Shown one piece after another: positions 22,970 to 34,960 of a stretch of 64,000 nucleotides of DNA. The notes under the pieces were generated by a model. That model was not told where the DNA came from. It searched no databases and was given only the letters and a program-made list of their open reading frames with translations. The DNA comes from Coffea arabica (Eukaryota > Streptophyta > Magnoliopsida > Gentianales > Rubiaceae). The position numbers and the translations under genes were made by a program. The stretch spans positions 18,990,001-19,054,000 of the forward strand of contig NC_092312.1 of NCBI RefSeq assembly GCF_036785885.1. The letters run 5' to 3'. The stretch's first letter is position 1, and every line of letters begins with the position of its first letter.

Positions 22970-25900
22970 TCACCTAGCGACGTCATGGCAACTGTTAATA
23001 GGAGGACGTCTCAATGTTGATAGAATGTCTGAGAACTGAGGACGCTTTTCCGGACAGTTATTCCAGCACTTCATCATCAGAGCCCTAAGTATTTGGGGGC
23101 AGTCCTTCGGGATATCAGGTCTAAGCCCACATGCAGCTATTCCAACGGCGGCTTGCACGGGCGAATAAGCAGAATAGGCAATCTCACCGGTAACCATTTC
23201 CCATAATACCATCCCAAAGCTATACACGTTACTCATTGATGTCTCTGTGACACCCTCTGGATCACCTGAAATGATCTGTGATGTCGAATTGCAAATTAAG
23301 TAACATCATCAACATGACTTCCATTATAATATTGACAAGAAACGAGTGCAACTCCATTCTCTTCTTGGTTTTCTTTTCTCTATAGGTCCCCATTCAATTT
23401 TCTTTGGGAAATTTCATGTCAAGAAAGATGCCTTTAGAAAAGCTTACTTTTAGATTAAATTAGTCAGGTGATCTCGAGGATCTAAAGCCCAAGCTGTTGA
23501 GTAGGAAGCTATGTTTAATTCAGCAGTTATACATGTAGGCAGCAAATCGATTCAAAAGTGTTTTTCTAGAAACTCTTAGCTTGACTAAGATTGGAAGAAG
23601 AAGAGTTTTGTCCCCAACAAACCAATCACCTTCCTCTTTCCCAGGCCCAAGAGCAATGAAACGTTAACAAGTATCGGGAAACAAATTCTACTTTGCAAAC
23701 ATTTTGTTCAAGGATATGAACTGCAGGTTCATGAAATTTAGTTAATCATTTATTTCAGTTTAATGAGGCGAGGATGTCAAAGGCCTAAAATCAAAAGTTT
23801 CAGGGTCCAAAGTAGGTTACCAGCATGGTAGGATGGAATCTAATAAACACTAGGGGAGATTATTGCCCAACACTCCCAGCCTCCACCAATGATGAGAGAG
23901 AGTAAAGCTAGATTAAAGCTACTTTACTTCTGCTTAGCTAAAGTCTTAAAGGCAAACAACCTCTTAACGTGGAAAGCAAAATTATCATGAAAACATGTTA
24001 CGCATGCACAAAACAATAATGAAGGGATAATTGACATAAAGTTCTCATTAAGTGGACAGAACCGCAAAAGCCTAACATACACTGAGTATAACTATATTCT
24101 TGAAAGAGCAACACTTGAGAACAAAAAGTTTCCATGGTAGAAATCCTTCCTTTACATGAAGAATTTTGGTTGCTGCAAGTTTTCCAAGGTAATGTTCAGC
24201 TTTAGGTACTATGAAGGGCAAGATTTTCTGTAAAGAAAGCATACTTCATTTTGTAGGCTAGTTTGTGCTTTCACTAATAAACTAACATTTTCAAACGGTC
24301 AATCAAATAGTGAAGTAAGCTACATATCAATAAATTAGAGAAGATCAGCTAATCTGGCACCACTAAGTCACAGTTCAACAACAGTTCGGCATAGGATCAA
24401 AAGGAAAGTTTGGTCCTCATCCTTACTTGAAACTACTTATTTGCTTTAGAATTTCTGCACTATCGTACTTGAACCAGAAACTGAATACCTAATCAAACCA
24501 TCAAATAAGTAGCTGGCCTTTTGAGGATACCCAACAATCAATGGAATTCTCTTGCTTCAGGAGAACAAATAATGAAAAGTATCTACAGTATACAGTGGGT
24601 TATAAGGGTCTGCAAATATGCATAAAGTCCTTTGTGGTTACTAACAAAAACATTATTTTACTTTTTCATATTTATGTTTCTGTTTTACCATTTCTCTTAT
24701 AACACGACAGTTGGACAATCTAGATTTGTAGGATGATTCCCATCTTCCACAAATTTCTCAAGACCTGTTAATAATTTGATTACAACATGAATCAACAATT
24801 AACTTGTCTATTTATATGCATGTGTTGGAGAAAAGAAAAAATAGAAAAAAAGAAAGTTAATACCATACAAACCTCAGGAGCTAGCCACCTGTAACCATCA
24901 GTTTCATACTCCATAGCCTCACCAGTACTTTTGCAAGCTGCCACTATTCCCATATCCCCCAAACAAGAATTTCCATGTTTGTCTAACAAAATCCGCTGGG
25001 TATTGAGGTCCCTATATGCTACACCATGATCATTCATGAACTTGATTCCCTCTGCTACATCAGCAGCGATCCTCATAATTTCTCTAGTATGAAGCTTCTT
25101 GTTCTTTGACATCAAATCCTGAACTGATCCGCCTTCCATCAACTTAGTCACAACACATAACCCGTGATTTTCATCAATACAAACACCATAAAAATGCAAA
25201 ATGTTCTTGTGCCCACAAGTCATTAACTCCAATATATCCTCTCGAAGCTCGAAGTCATATGCATTCCCCTTATCACATCCCTTGAGCGTCTCAATCCCAA
25301 CTCTTTTGCCCTTATAAACCCCCTTAAATGTAGTAGCCCCAATCTGATCAATAAACTCAAGATTATCAGTACTTAGTAACCACTTCCTGATCTCATTGCC
25401 TCCTGATTGCACTGTCTGCCATTCATCAACCGAAACTACAATGGAAGTAGTTGGTAAAGGCACTCGTAACTGAACCTTAGGACTGCCATTCTCAATCCCA
25501 TTTCTATAACTCTGCTCCACACAATCTTCATCCGGCTCTCCAAACTCTCTACCCCTTGCATTATCCTCCTGACAGCCGCAAAGCCCAAAGGACAGCTTCA
25601 TGGAGGTACTTTTTGGCTTCTTCAGAGCTACTTTAAGTGCACTTTCAATCTGGGTTTTGAACAATTTTTCTTGCCCAGATTGAACCAATAGCATGACAAT
25701 TCCCAATGTCAATCCCTTCCTCTCAAAGATCTGAACTTTCTTGCAACAAATGGAAGCACTATCAAGCGCACCCGACATTGCTGGCCATGAAAGTGAAGAG
25801 TTACATGCAAATGTCAGCTTGACTACTGACCCATTAGCCTCATCATCAGACACCTCTTGTGTCATTAAAGCTGGCTGGTCCTCCGTTATTGATTGCTCTA

Positions 25901-26439
25901 CCAATTTCATATGCAGAAACACATCCTTCATTTCAAATCCAGCTTGTGCATAGCTATTAAAATTGCATAAGAAACATAATTGTCAAAACAAAAGAAATGT
26001 AAACATAGGAGCAGGATATTTAACTTTAGGTTCTGAACCTGTCTGGTAGAGAATCATAATGCTTGCGAATGTTGGAAACAAGCTTTTCAGGGAGTTGACT
26101 ACCAGGATAAAGCTGAGTTAAGCTCCGTACAACAGTGGCCCAAACGTGCTTTCGGCCATTTTCACCACGACTAATCTGTGTCGACGAGGGCAGATCACGG
26201 ACCAAGTCAAGGTTAAGGGAGTTCTTGAAAGAGGCAATAGCCTCAGACACATTGCGGCTCAGCCTCTGCAGTCGCTTCTGCATTGTGGAAGAGTCTCTAA
26301 AAGCTCCTCCACTGGAGGTTGCAGGATTGGAGTTTCCTGGAGGAGCTTCGGATCTGTCCTGGGTTCTCATCAAAACTTGCTCCACCATGTCCTCATCTGC
26401 ACTAGCTCGACTAGTCCAGCATTCTAAAGCTGCAGCCAT
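22970..26439 (-). CDS. Tyrosine-kinase-like (TKL) family protein, probable pseudokinase
   Basis: Three exons: 26439-26039, 25953-24873 and 23275-22970; phases 2 and 0; 1788 nt, 595 residues. The start MAAALECWTSRASADEDMVE is the only ATG in a good context. Residues 1-330 are a conserved plant N-terminal region without a domain I can name. Residues about 331-590 are a TKL kinase fold (IGATTFKGVYKG, VTKLMEGGSVQDLM, GYRWLAPEIISGDPEG, VYSFGMVLWEMVTGE, KCWNNCPEKRPQFSDIL). Key residues are missing: the VAIK lysine is Glu355 (VGIE), HRD is YRD (447-449), the catalytic-loop Asn at D+5 is Arg454, and DFG is DMG (467-469). From memory it resembles the Arabidopsis At5g07140/At5g58520 kinase-like pair and, more distantly, plant MLKL-like proteins; that is not checked. 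A scaffold or regulatory role is inferred from the lost residues. No signal peptide or membrane segment. Confidence 0.88.
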
Positions 26440-28947
26440 GGCTTTTGGACAAGCTACCGGATCAGGGGTCAGTCAGTCCAGCCAGTAGAACTGGAACTAA
26501 AAGCCTGATGGCATCAGTATCATGGCGTAAGCATAGACATGTAAGAATTTAAAAGAAAAATTTTAGAACACGCACAGAAAAATAATAAGAACAGAATTTT
26601 TTCAGTAAAAAAATTGAATGGACATTTGGAAATACTTTTTCTGTCTTTTTGTTTTCACACTTTCTGCAAATTAGACCCCTAAAAATGATGAGCCGAAGAA
26701 TATAAAAAACAAACTCACTTTCTGTTCTACTTGCAAACCAACATAAAATTTAAATTTTAAAGGTAACAGCTCTTCTTACATGTGTATCTCAAATCTAATC
26801 AAGTCTAAAATAAGCTATTCAATAGTTGCATCAAATCAATTTGAGACATAAAAAAAAAAGATACATTCTTCAAAAATAATCGAGAATTTTTAAGAGATAC
26901 AAAAAAAAAAAAAAGCAAAACTTAGAAATCAGAAATCAAGCTCACTCACATTTACTCACTTTTCTTGAAAACATAAAGCAAAAAAGGTACCCCCACAAGT
27001 AGCTAAAACCCATGCCTTCTTTCTAATTATTTCCAAGGCAAGCAATGGAAATATATTCTCAGAAAGCTTCCAGCACAGTAAACGTGATTCAGAAAGCTTC
27101 CCACAAAGAAAATGCCAGTAACAAACAGATACAGCAGTAAAGGAAATGTGAGGATAGGGGTGGTCGACTGGTGGGCTAGAGACCGTAATACCTTTCTGCA
27201 TGTGCTTTTTTAGTGAATTAAAGCTTGAAAAAATTGACAATCCAGTGGGCTTGAGTCATTAAAGCAGCTCCTGGGATCCTTTACTCCGTCACCTAATGGG
27301 GAGGGGTGGAGGTGGTTGAGCATTGACTGAACGGACGTGGGATTGTGGGTGTACGGACCGAGATTTGAAGGAGAGTTGGGACTTGGGAGATCTGTGTGGC
27401 GAAGTTCTTGGTTTTCCTGGGAAGAGTTAACAATGGCCCAAAAACAGAGAGAGAGAGAGAGGGAAAAAGGCCAAAAAAGAAAAAGATTTGAGGGTACTTC
27501 AACAACGTCGTTTTCAGTCCAAAAGAAAGAAACAAAACATGAAATGGTTTTTGTTCAATTTTTTAAATTACTTTTTCTGGGAATTTCCAGGTGACGGGCC
27601 TGTCCTAATTATTCGATAAAGCTCTCCATTGGCCGGTTTTAAGAGGATATTAAATTCGGGTTTACATGCTGTTTTAAACTGAGCATAATAACTACAATGT
27701 CTACTAAAAAAATTCGCAATACATGCATTTTATGTTGTAGTTATGAACGCGTCTTAGATTGTGATCAAAATTGAAATTGAAGTTACTTGTCTGAATTCTT
27801 GAGGTCGGTCATCTGGATAAAATGTTTTGAGCTCAATCTTCCAAAGAAATGGCGATTGTTCATAACCGTAGGGCGATTATCTTCTCCTGGTGAAGGCTGC
27901 ATGTGATCCTTCTTGAAGAAGGTTTCAAGTTAGCATATTAGCATTAGATATTGAAACTCGTATGTCTGTTAAACCCCTTTTTCCTCTTTTTTTTTCGTGG
28001 GTAAATGTGAATGGCTGAAACCACATTGTCATTGTTTTTTATTTTTTTTCCCTTCTTTTTGGTGGGTTTTTTTTTTGGGGGAGAGGGGGGGGGGGGGATA
28101 TATATATATATATATATATGAAAATAGTTATTTTAATTAGAGTTGTCTCTTACTCATATATGACATGTCTAATTGAAGAAAATTAATGGGTAATGGGTCA
28201 TTTGGATTTTACCCATATTGAATATTATATTGTATGTTTAAAAATTATCTCTAATTTTAAAATAATTTTAAAAAATAACTAATCTTATCTTAATGATATC
28301 CAAAATAACTTTAAAAAATAACTAATCTTATGTTAATAATATATGTTTTCTATCAAATTATTACATTGAACTATACTAAAACCTTTTTCAAATCACAATT
28401 ATTAAAATCTTACATATTCCATAAATTACTTACTTTTACCACCATATCATTGATTGGTGTTCAAATTGTTCATCATATCTTCTCTTAATTTTGAATTAAC
28501 TTAGTAAAAAAAAATTAACTGTTACATCGACAGATTTACCAATATTGTTGATTTATTGATGAAAAAAGCATATTACTGGATCTTTTCTATTTAATTAAAT
28601 ATGAATATATGCTTCTAGGCTTATGGTCATTATAAAAATTTAAATTATCTAAAAGAATATTTATAAAAAATAATATCTATCAAGTTTTTGATACGAAATA
28701 CATTCTTTGATGTATAAATATAATATTATATTATAGTGAAAGTATGTAAGCAAATTATTTAAAATTAGTAAATAATTGAGCATTTAGAATACATTAATTT
28801 TTTAAAGTTAATATGAATGAACATGTAGGATTGTTGTTAATTTTAGTATTTAAATTATTCATATTTGTATAAATTCACAATAAATAAATAAAAAAAGACC
28901 ATGCTAAGGCATAGGTAAAATTCTAGTAATTGCTTACGTTAATTAAT
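26440..28947. other. Promoter side of the kinase-like gene and AT-rich DNA
   Basis: The first 100 bases should be the kinase-like gene's 5' leader. The part 27290-27430 is GC-richer, as expected near a transcription start, and a (GA)n tract sits at 27447-27463. A G-run plus (TA)n tract is at 28084-28121. From 28200 to 28900 the DNA is extremely AT-rich. No gene supported. Confidence 0.35.
28080..28121. repeat. G-run plus (TA)n tract
   Basis: A run of G residues directly followed by about ten TA units. This kind of tract is easily misread in sequencing and assembly. Confidence 0.85.
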
Positions 28948-29809
28948 GGGATAATTTCAAATACCTCAGTTCCCCTAAGATTTTTGACTGTTTAAAACCT
29001 CTTTCGAAACCAATTTTCTTGTAACAATTTAGTCCAATTAAAAAAAGCTAACAATAAAAAAAATTTAGATGTGAAAAGATTTGTTTATGTCAAAAGTGCC
29101 CCTCAACTATTATATTAGTTAGATTAAATATTTGATCTAACTAGTTAATTTACTTATGGGGCCATTACCATACGTGGTGAATAAAAAATGTCCATTATCC
29201 ATAACAAAAAATAACAACTTCCAAAATTTAACAAAACATTTTTTTCCCATACCTTAAGATTCTTGCTATCACCATAATTATAAGAAAAATTAACTCAATT
29301 GAAATCTCTTTATTTTTGTATTCCTTTTATTTATCCAGTGCATAAATTGGAAAAAAGAGGATGCCTAATATTGGATTCTCTTTTAGATGCCAAATTAGAT
29401 TTTTTTTTAAAATTTCAAATTATGGTCAATTTAGTTTGTACACTGTATAATTGTTTCTCATGACTAAATCATTTAATTTATCAACTGCATTACATCTGAT
29501 TTTTTTTATTTGTCAAGTATATAAAAATTAAAAAATTTACACCTAATATTGACTCTACGTTTAGATGGCAAATTAATTAACTTTTTACAATCCAAATTAT
29601 GGTTAATGTAGTTAGCAAAATTTTAACTCTTTTCCTTCACATATAGTATGTGTAATTATCCTAAATGATAAGGGCAATAAAGTCATTTAGCCATTAGTGA
29701 TGTAAGCATTGGGTTTTGACTGACAAGGGATGTAAGTAAAATTTTTAAAACCTCAGGCGAGGGTAGTGAAATTGTCAAAAACCTCAAGGAAGGTTTCTAA
29801 AATTATCCC
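28948..29809. mobile_element. MULE-like MITE with perfect 9-bp target duplication
   Basis: The left end reads GGGATAATTTCAAA and the right end reads TCTAAAATTATCCC (reverse complement GGGATAATTTTAGA). The flanks TTAATTAAT (28939-28947) and TTAATTAAT (29810-29818) are identical 9-mers. A 9-bp duplication is typical of Mutator-like elements. The internal 862 bases are AT-rich without a transposase frame, so the element is non-autonomous. Related ends occur at 45502 and 62283, so this is a dispersed family. Confidence 0.7.
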
Positions 29810-29925
29810 TTAATTAATCCCATCCACTTTTAACTTTAGGAAGATTAATGTCCGTCGTCCGCTAGTGTGAATTCATGGCCAATGGCGGCTTGGGCTTGGA
29901 CTCCCATCTTTTCAAAGGAGAAAAG

Positions 29926-29948
29926 GTTTTTTTTTTTTTTTTTTTTTG
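29926..29948. repeat. Poly-T tract
   Basis: About 21 consecutive T between two copies of the phrase GGAGAAAAG(G/C)TT, which recur on both sides (29920 and 29960). Confidence 0.7.
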
Positions 29949-30018
29949 AGGAGCAAAGGAGAAAAGCTTACTAACACGGAATATAAGTTACAGTAGTATT
30001 AATCAAGACTTAGCCTCA

Positions 30019-30549
30019 ATTTTGTGTATTACTCAATTAATGGTTATTGGATCATAAGGAAATAAAAAGGAATTAAAACATGATGTTTGTGAAGGAAAAA
30101 TAGCAATATAATAAAAAGTGGGACGGAGAGTGGCACAGAGTGTGGGACAGAAGCGCAACGGATCTTCTGTCCCACACTCTGTACCACTCTCTGTCCCATT
30201 TTTTATTATATTGCTATTTCTCTTTCACAAACATCATGTTTTAATTCCTTTTTATTTCCTTATGATCCAATAACTATTAATTGAGTAAAAAATAAATACA
30301 ACAGTTTCAAAAAGTTAATATATAATAGAAAATTAAAAAATACAGCAGAAAATTCATAAAAAATCTCATTTTTTATGCATTTTGATTTTTTGAGTTTGTT
30401 AAATTTTGTGTATTACTCAATTAATGGTTATTGGATCATAAGGAAATAAAAAGGAATTAAAACATGATGTTTGTGAAGGAAAAATAGCAATATAATAAAA
30501 AGTGGGACGGAGAGTGGCACAGAGTGTGGGACAGAAGATCCGTTGCGCT
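30019..30549. mobile_element. Three-armed fold-back (long-TIR) element
   Basis: A full element spans about 30152-30549. Its left arm (30152 to about 30290) and right arm (about 30403-30549) are near-perfect reverse complements of about 140 bases, ending AGCGCAACGG and CCGTTGCGCT, around a 110-base AT-rich middle. Immediately upstream, 30019-30152 is a third arm in the orientation of the right arm, lacking the last 13 bases. Arms 1 and 2 therefore form a giant hairpin with an 11-base loop. There is no coding capacity. No target duplication is visible at 30152/30549. Long arms suit a MULE or fold-back MITE; nested insertion or gap-repair duplication could explain the third arm. Confidence 0.8.
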
Positions 30550-31205
30550 CAAAAAGTCTGGTAATATTTTGCTAGATTCCTGTTTCAGAGCAAAACATGA
30601 GGACTTTGGCTTTGGCAAGTCTTGTTAGCTATGAAAAGAAATCCCAAACAACAGTTGACGCTGCTAGTATGGGCTACATGGTTCCTGAACGTGCCATCAC
30701 AGGCAAATCCGGTAGAGAAACTGATGATCCAGAGCATTGGAGTTGTATGTAGCATTGGAAAGTGCTTGGGGAAATGACAAAGGAACGAAAGTCAAGAAAA
30801 CATGGTTGAACGGGTTTTGGCCCTTGTGGAATGGCAAATCCTGTTGCATCTGCGGCACCAGAAACTCCATTTAGAATTCACTGGGGAGGAAATGGAACAC
30901 TTGATGTATGATTGTTGGCCTTTGATGTGTGCTCATAATATCCGGCCTTGAGTTATCAAATTGACTCTGTGCTTCATTTTGAAGCTCCACTGCCAATTCT
31001 TCCATCTGGTGTCCCTGTCCCAAGTCCCAACACAGTGCACCCCATCTCATTGCCAAGAACACCACAATATATCCGCAGCATGCAGATATTTCTGACAGCA
31101 GCCAAATCCAATTGTCATCCTATACCTCATTACGCCAACTCTTCACAGTTGACTTCAAGTGTCGAACCATATTCACCTCAGGCATCAATTTTTATTACTG
31201 GTTAG
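30550..31205 (+). pseudogene. L-type lectin receptor kinase, truncated kinase-domain pseudogene
   Basis: Starts abruptly at the fold-back element with KSGNILLDSCF (compare KSSNVMLDSSF in the next copy), followed by DFGFGK, then TTVDAASMGYMVPERAITGK, a region with EEMEHLM and CAHNIRP, and finally an intact-looking tail: IDSVLHFEAPLPILPSGVPV. Several stops and frameshifts interrupt it, and the lectin domain, membrane segment and first half of the kinase are missing. The order and wording match the C-terminal half of legume-type lectin receptor kinases (subfamily IX-like tail). It lies head-to-tail with the fuller copy at 31.7 kb, so it is one unit of a tandem array that has decayed. Confidence 0.8.
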
Positions 31206-31672
31206 ACTGGTTTGCAGTTGCGTAAAACCGTGTTCAAGGACCTGCAAATCACTCGTATTTTTTTCAATTTTATCGTAGTGTGACAGCGATAATAATTTCC
31301 CAGGACCAAATCATTTTAGAAACAGTACAGTGATCGAACAGCATAAGCATTGCAGAGGAGTTGGACAGGCTAAGACCTTCCACGTTCATGAAGAAAAAGA
31401 GATGTTGGAACTCTGTTGCAGCCACAGCATTGACCCTGATCACCAGTAGAAATAGAAGAACCTTTGCATAGATTTAGAAGTTAGCCATTCGTAACTAGAA
31501 AATTATAGCTTTGAACAATACAAAGGTTATCAATTCAAGAAAGACCAATTATTTTGTTGAAAAGTCTTGGAGGACTACTTGAACACACGAAGTATATGAC
31601 CTACTAAGATTGTTTCTCAGGTATATATTTACAGTTTAATTAGACAGAGCAACCCCCAGACTTGACCAACCC
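31206..31672. other. Spacer between lectin kinase copies
   Basis: About 470 bases, presumably the promoter and leader of the second copy. No other element seen. Confidence 0.4.
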
Positions 31673-34007
31673 ATGGCTGTGGTCATTCTTCTGAAGATCT
31701 TTTTCTTCTTTCTTCTCAGATTTCGTGATGCATTTGCATTGTACTTCAACCTTTTTGCAATCAGTCAATATCATACAAATCGCTTCATAAATGCTACAGG
31801 AGATGCTTATATCTCAAACCAAGGCATCCAAGTCACTCCATGACGTGTTGGGCAATAAATCAGGAAGAGCCACCTATGTTAAGCCTCCGCATTTGTGGGA
31901 CAAGGCTTCAGGAATTTTAACAGATTTCATCACTTATTTCACCTTTACCATCGACTCAGAAGGTAGCAGCAGCTATGCTGATGGACTTGCCTTCTTCTTG
32001 GCTCCTGTTAATTCCAGCTGTAGCTACAGAAGGTAGTGGCCTGGGCTTAGAGCTGGTGGTAAATGGTAATATGGCGGAAAATAACACTGCTGACCCGTTC
32101 GTTGCTGTGGAATTCGATACTTTTCCAAATTATTGGGACCGTTCCATCACCCATGTAGGCAATTGGTTCAAAGACTCCGACTCGGCCGAGTCCGAGACGA
32201 GACTGCGACGAAACATTTTCGAGATACGTGACAGGGCGAGACGTCACCATGAGGGTTGAAACGGCCGAATCACACCGAGTCACTCTAAGTCCTCCCGAGT
32301 CAACTTGAATTTTTATTATTTTTACTAATTTTTTTATTATTTTTGTTTATCATATTTTTTACAATTTTTAAAATATTAAATATTTCACAAATTCGCGTCT
32401 CGCCGAGACCGATATGTTAAAACCGATGTGGAACGGTCCAAGCCACGACCGCAATCGTGACCGCAACTTTGAACCATGGAAGGCATGAACATCAACTCCA
32501 TGAAATCTGTTAATACTACCATATGGTGGAACAACATAACGTTAGGAGCGGTAAATGATGCATGGATTAGTCAGAATGCCACTTCCAGGAATCTTGCAGT
32601 TACTTTCACTGGTTTATATGATAATAAAATCACACAAGACAGCCCAAACTATGTGGTTGATTTGAGGGTTTACTTGCCAGAATTGGCTACTTTTGGCTTC
32701 AATTCTCAGCAGCCACAGGAGCTTTGTTTGAGAAGAACAATGTCAAGTTTTGGGAATTCATTTCCAGTTTGCGAGTTGGCATGTATCGTTAAGAGCCAAC
32801 TCCAATCGCCAGTCAAATTCCAAATACAGTATTCACTCGGAAAAAGAAAAGCAAGGCAGCACTTGTCATTGGATTGAGTGTTCGTTCGCCTGTTCTAATT
32901 CTTGGATTGACTCTATTTAGTTGTGTTGGGTGGAAGAAAAGCAAGAAGAAACAGGATCATTCCCATGACCTGTTCATGGATAACGAATTCGAAAAGGGCA
33001 GCAGGCCTAAGAAGTTCACATACAATGAATTGGCACGTGCAACAAACAACTTTGACGAAGGGGAGAAGCTAGGAGAAGGGCGGTTTACAGAGGTTTCTTG
33101 GGAGATGAAAATTCGTATGAAGCAGTCAAAAAAGTCTCCAGAGGATCTAAACAAGGGCTAAAGGAGTATGCCTCAGAAGTGAAGATCATCAGTCAATTAA
33201 GGCATAGAAACTTGGTGCAACTAACTGGTTGGTGCCATGACAAGGAACAGCTACTACTAGTTTACGAGTACATGCCAAATGGCAGCTTGGATTCCCCTCT
33301 TTTCAAAGAAACTTTACAATTGAAGTGGAAATTGCGCAAGGTATGGCGTCAGTTTTGCTATACTTGCACAAAGAATGGGGACAGTGCGTGGTGCATAGGG
33401 ACATAAAATCAAGTAACGTCATGCTGGATTCCAGTTTCAATCCAAAACTTGGCGATTTCGGGTTAGCTAGACTTGTTGATCATGGAAAAGGATCGCAGAC
33501 AACAGTTTTGGCAGGAAGAATGGGGCACATGGCTCCTGAATGTGTCATCAAAGGGAAGGCTGGTAAGGAATCAGACGTTTTTAGCTTTGGAATGATAGCA
33601 CTGAAAATAGCATGCCGTAGAAGGCCGATCAATGCCAGAATACAGGAAGATCAAGTAAGAACGGTGGAGTGGGTTGGCCTGGGACCTCTATGGAAGGGGA
33701 ATGTTATTTGAAGCAATAGATCCGAAACTAAGCAGAGATTTTGATGAACAAGAAATGGAGAGATTGATGGTTGTTGCACTCTGGTGTGCTCATTCCTAAC
33801 AGTATCTGGAGGCCTTCAATTAGGCAAGCTATTCATGTACTAAACTTTGAAGCTGAAGAGCCAATTCTCCCATCGAAGATGCCAGTTCCAACATATCTTG
33901 CTCCAACCATCAATAATATAATATATTCACCGTACAGGGCCAGCAGCAATCATCTTCGAGCTACAGTTTCAATATTAATTGGAAATTCGTATGTGAAAAC
34001 ATGTTAG
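31673..34007 (+). pseudogene. L-type lectin receptor-like kinase pseudogene, full-length layout
   Basis: Starts with a signal peptide (MAVVILLKIFFFFLLRFRDA) and keeps the whole family order: legume-lectin domain (GDAYISNQGIQVTP, ATYVKPPHLWDKASG, YADGLAFFLAPVNSS, VAVEFDTFPNYWD, NINSMKSVNTTIWWNNITLG, VTFTGLYDNKITQD), membrane helix (VLILGLTLFSCVGW) and kinase (FTYNELARATNNFDEGEKLG, QLRHRNLVQLTGWCHD, VVHRDIKSSNVMLD, LGDFGLARLVDHG, MAPECVIKGKAGKESDV). It is broken by frameshifts near 31842, 32025, 32710-32790, 33090, 33345, 33690 and 33790, and a 316-base MITE sits in the lectin domain. The catalytic motifs are otherwise intact, so the decay is recent. In life these proteins are plasma-membrane receptors with an extracellular lectin domain. 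The subfamily IX-like call rests on the GWCHD and MPVPTY tail wording. Confidence 0.9.
32162..32477. mobile_element. MITE inserted in the lectin domain
   Basis: Ends ATTGGTTCAAAG and CTTTGAACCAT are inverted repeats. The flanks TGTAGGCA (32154-32161) and GGAAGGCA (32478-32485) match at 6 of 8 positions, pointing to an 8-bp (hAT-type) duplication that has diverged. Removing the element joins HVG to MNINSM, the expected lectin sequence. Inside are CG-rich ends (the 14-base palindrome GACTCGGCCGAGTC) around an AT-rich middle and no coding capacity. Confidence 0.75.
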
Positions 34008-34374
34008 TGAATGTGGAAAAACTCAACATTTAACAAAAATACGATCCTAAAAGGACGCATTACCTCATGCAAGCATTCTCTGTGACTAAGCAAGGAAACT
34101 TGGTAACTTATAGCGAATGCTGATATGAATTATGTATAGCTGCTTTCACAGCCAAATGTTCATCCTGGATGCAGAACAAAATGGCAGAGGACAGAGTCAA
34201 CCTTAAAACTGAAGCCAAAAAAGAGCCTCGGAAGAAAGATAAAGAATACTTGATATCAAAACTCTCATCAGAGAGCACTAAAGATGGCAATATGCGCTTG
34301 TGCCCTAGGAAATGACACGCAAGAGAAAGTTTCAATCTAAGCAGCCTGGAAAAGCATGTCAAGCACACAGCCGA
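34008..34374. other. Spacer between lectin kinase pseudogene and CACTA element
   Basis: No gene. Probably the former 3' flank of the receptor kinase. Confidence 0.4.
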
Positions 34375-34551
34375 CACTACAGGAAAATAGGCTTTTTGTG
34401 ACGTTTTCGCTGTGGCACAAGAAGAAAATGCAGCAAATAAAGAGCACATTTCAAATTGTGTGGCAAGGTTGATAAGGGGCATAATTTTTGTGGCAAAATG
34501 ACGTAGTTTTAATAAATCCAAAGTAAAGAAAAAGGGAAAAGAAAGGGAAAA

Positions 34552-34960
34552 ACGCCTTTCACTTCCAATGTCTCCTTCATTCTCCGCTAATTTCAAAACC
34601 CCCCACTTCTTTCTTCTAAACTCTAAATTCTGATTCCAAATTCCCAATGAACTTGTCTCGCTTTCTGTCTCTCTCTCTCTCAAATGGTCAAATCTAAATC
34701 CACCTCCTCCATTTTCCACCCAATACGGCCAACGAATATGCGGCAACCACCTTCATCTTTGAGATACAGAGGAAATCTGGAAGAGTAGATAGATTGATTG
34801 CTAATTGGTTTTGACGCCTGAAGCTAGGGTTTTAACGCGAGGAAGATGGACCTCTTCCATTTAAATTCTCAGCAGTTGAAGTCGATTCCCAATTGCAGTG
34901 TTTCTTCCTTGTTGTTGTATCTCTCTTTGTTGCTCTTCTTCTTTGTCTCTTTCCAATTCT
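34552..34960 (+). other. Captured 5' UTR-like and first-exon-like segment inside the CACTA element
   Basis: A CT-rich leader is followed by AGCTAGGGTTTTAA (a phrase common in plant 5' leaders) and an ATG at about 34846 reading MDLFHLNSQQLKSIPNCS before the frame becomes hydrophobic and stops. It looks like the 5' end of a host gene carried by the transposon. Source unknown. Confidence 0.35.

Noticed and set aside
26135-26488. 117- and 93-codon frames on the plus strand
   Set aside because: Antisense shadows of exon 1 of the kinase-like gene.
31206-31672. Possible intact third lectin-kinase 5' end
   Set aside because: No signal peptide or lectin motifs before 31673; just spacer.
34108-34746. 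212-codon open frame on the minus strand
   Set aside because: It runs across the left CACTA end and CT-rich leader-like sequence, has no domain, and its composition is that of the reverse of the leader.
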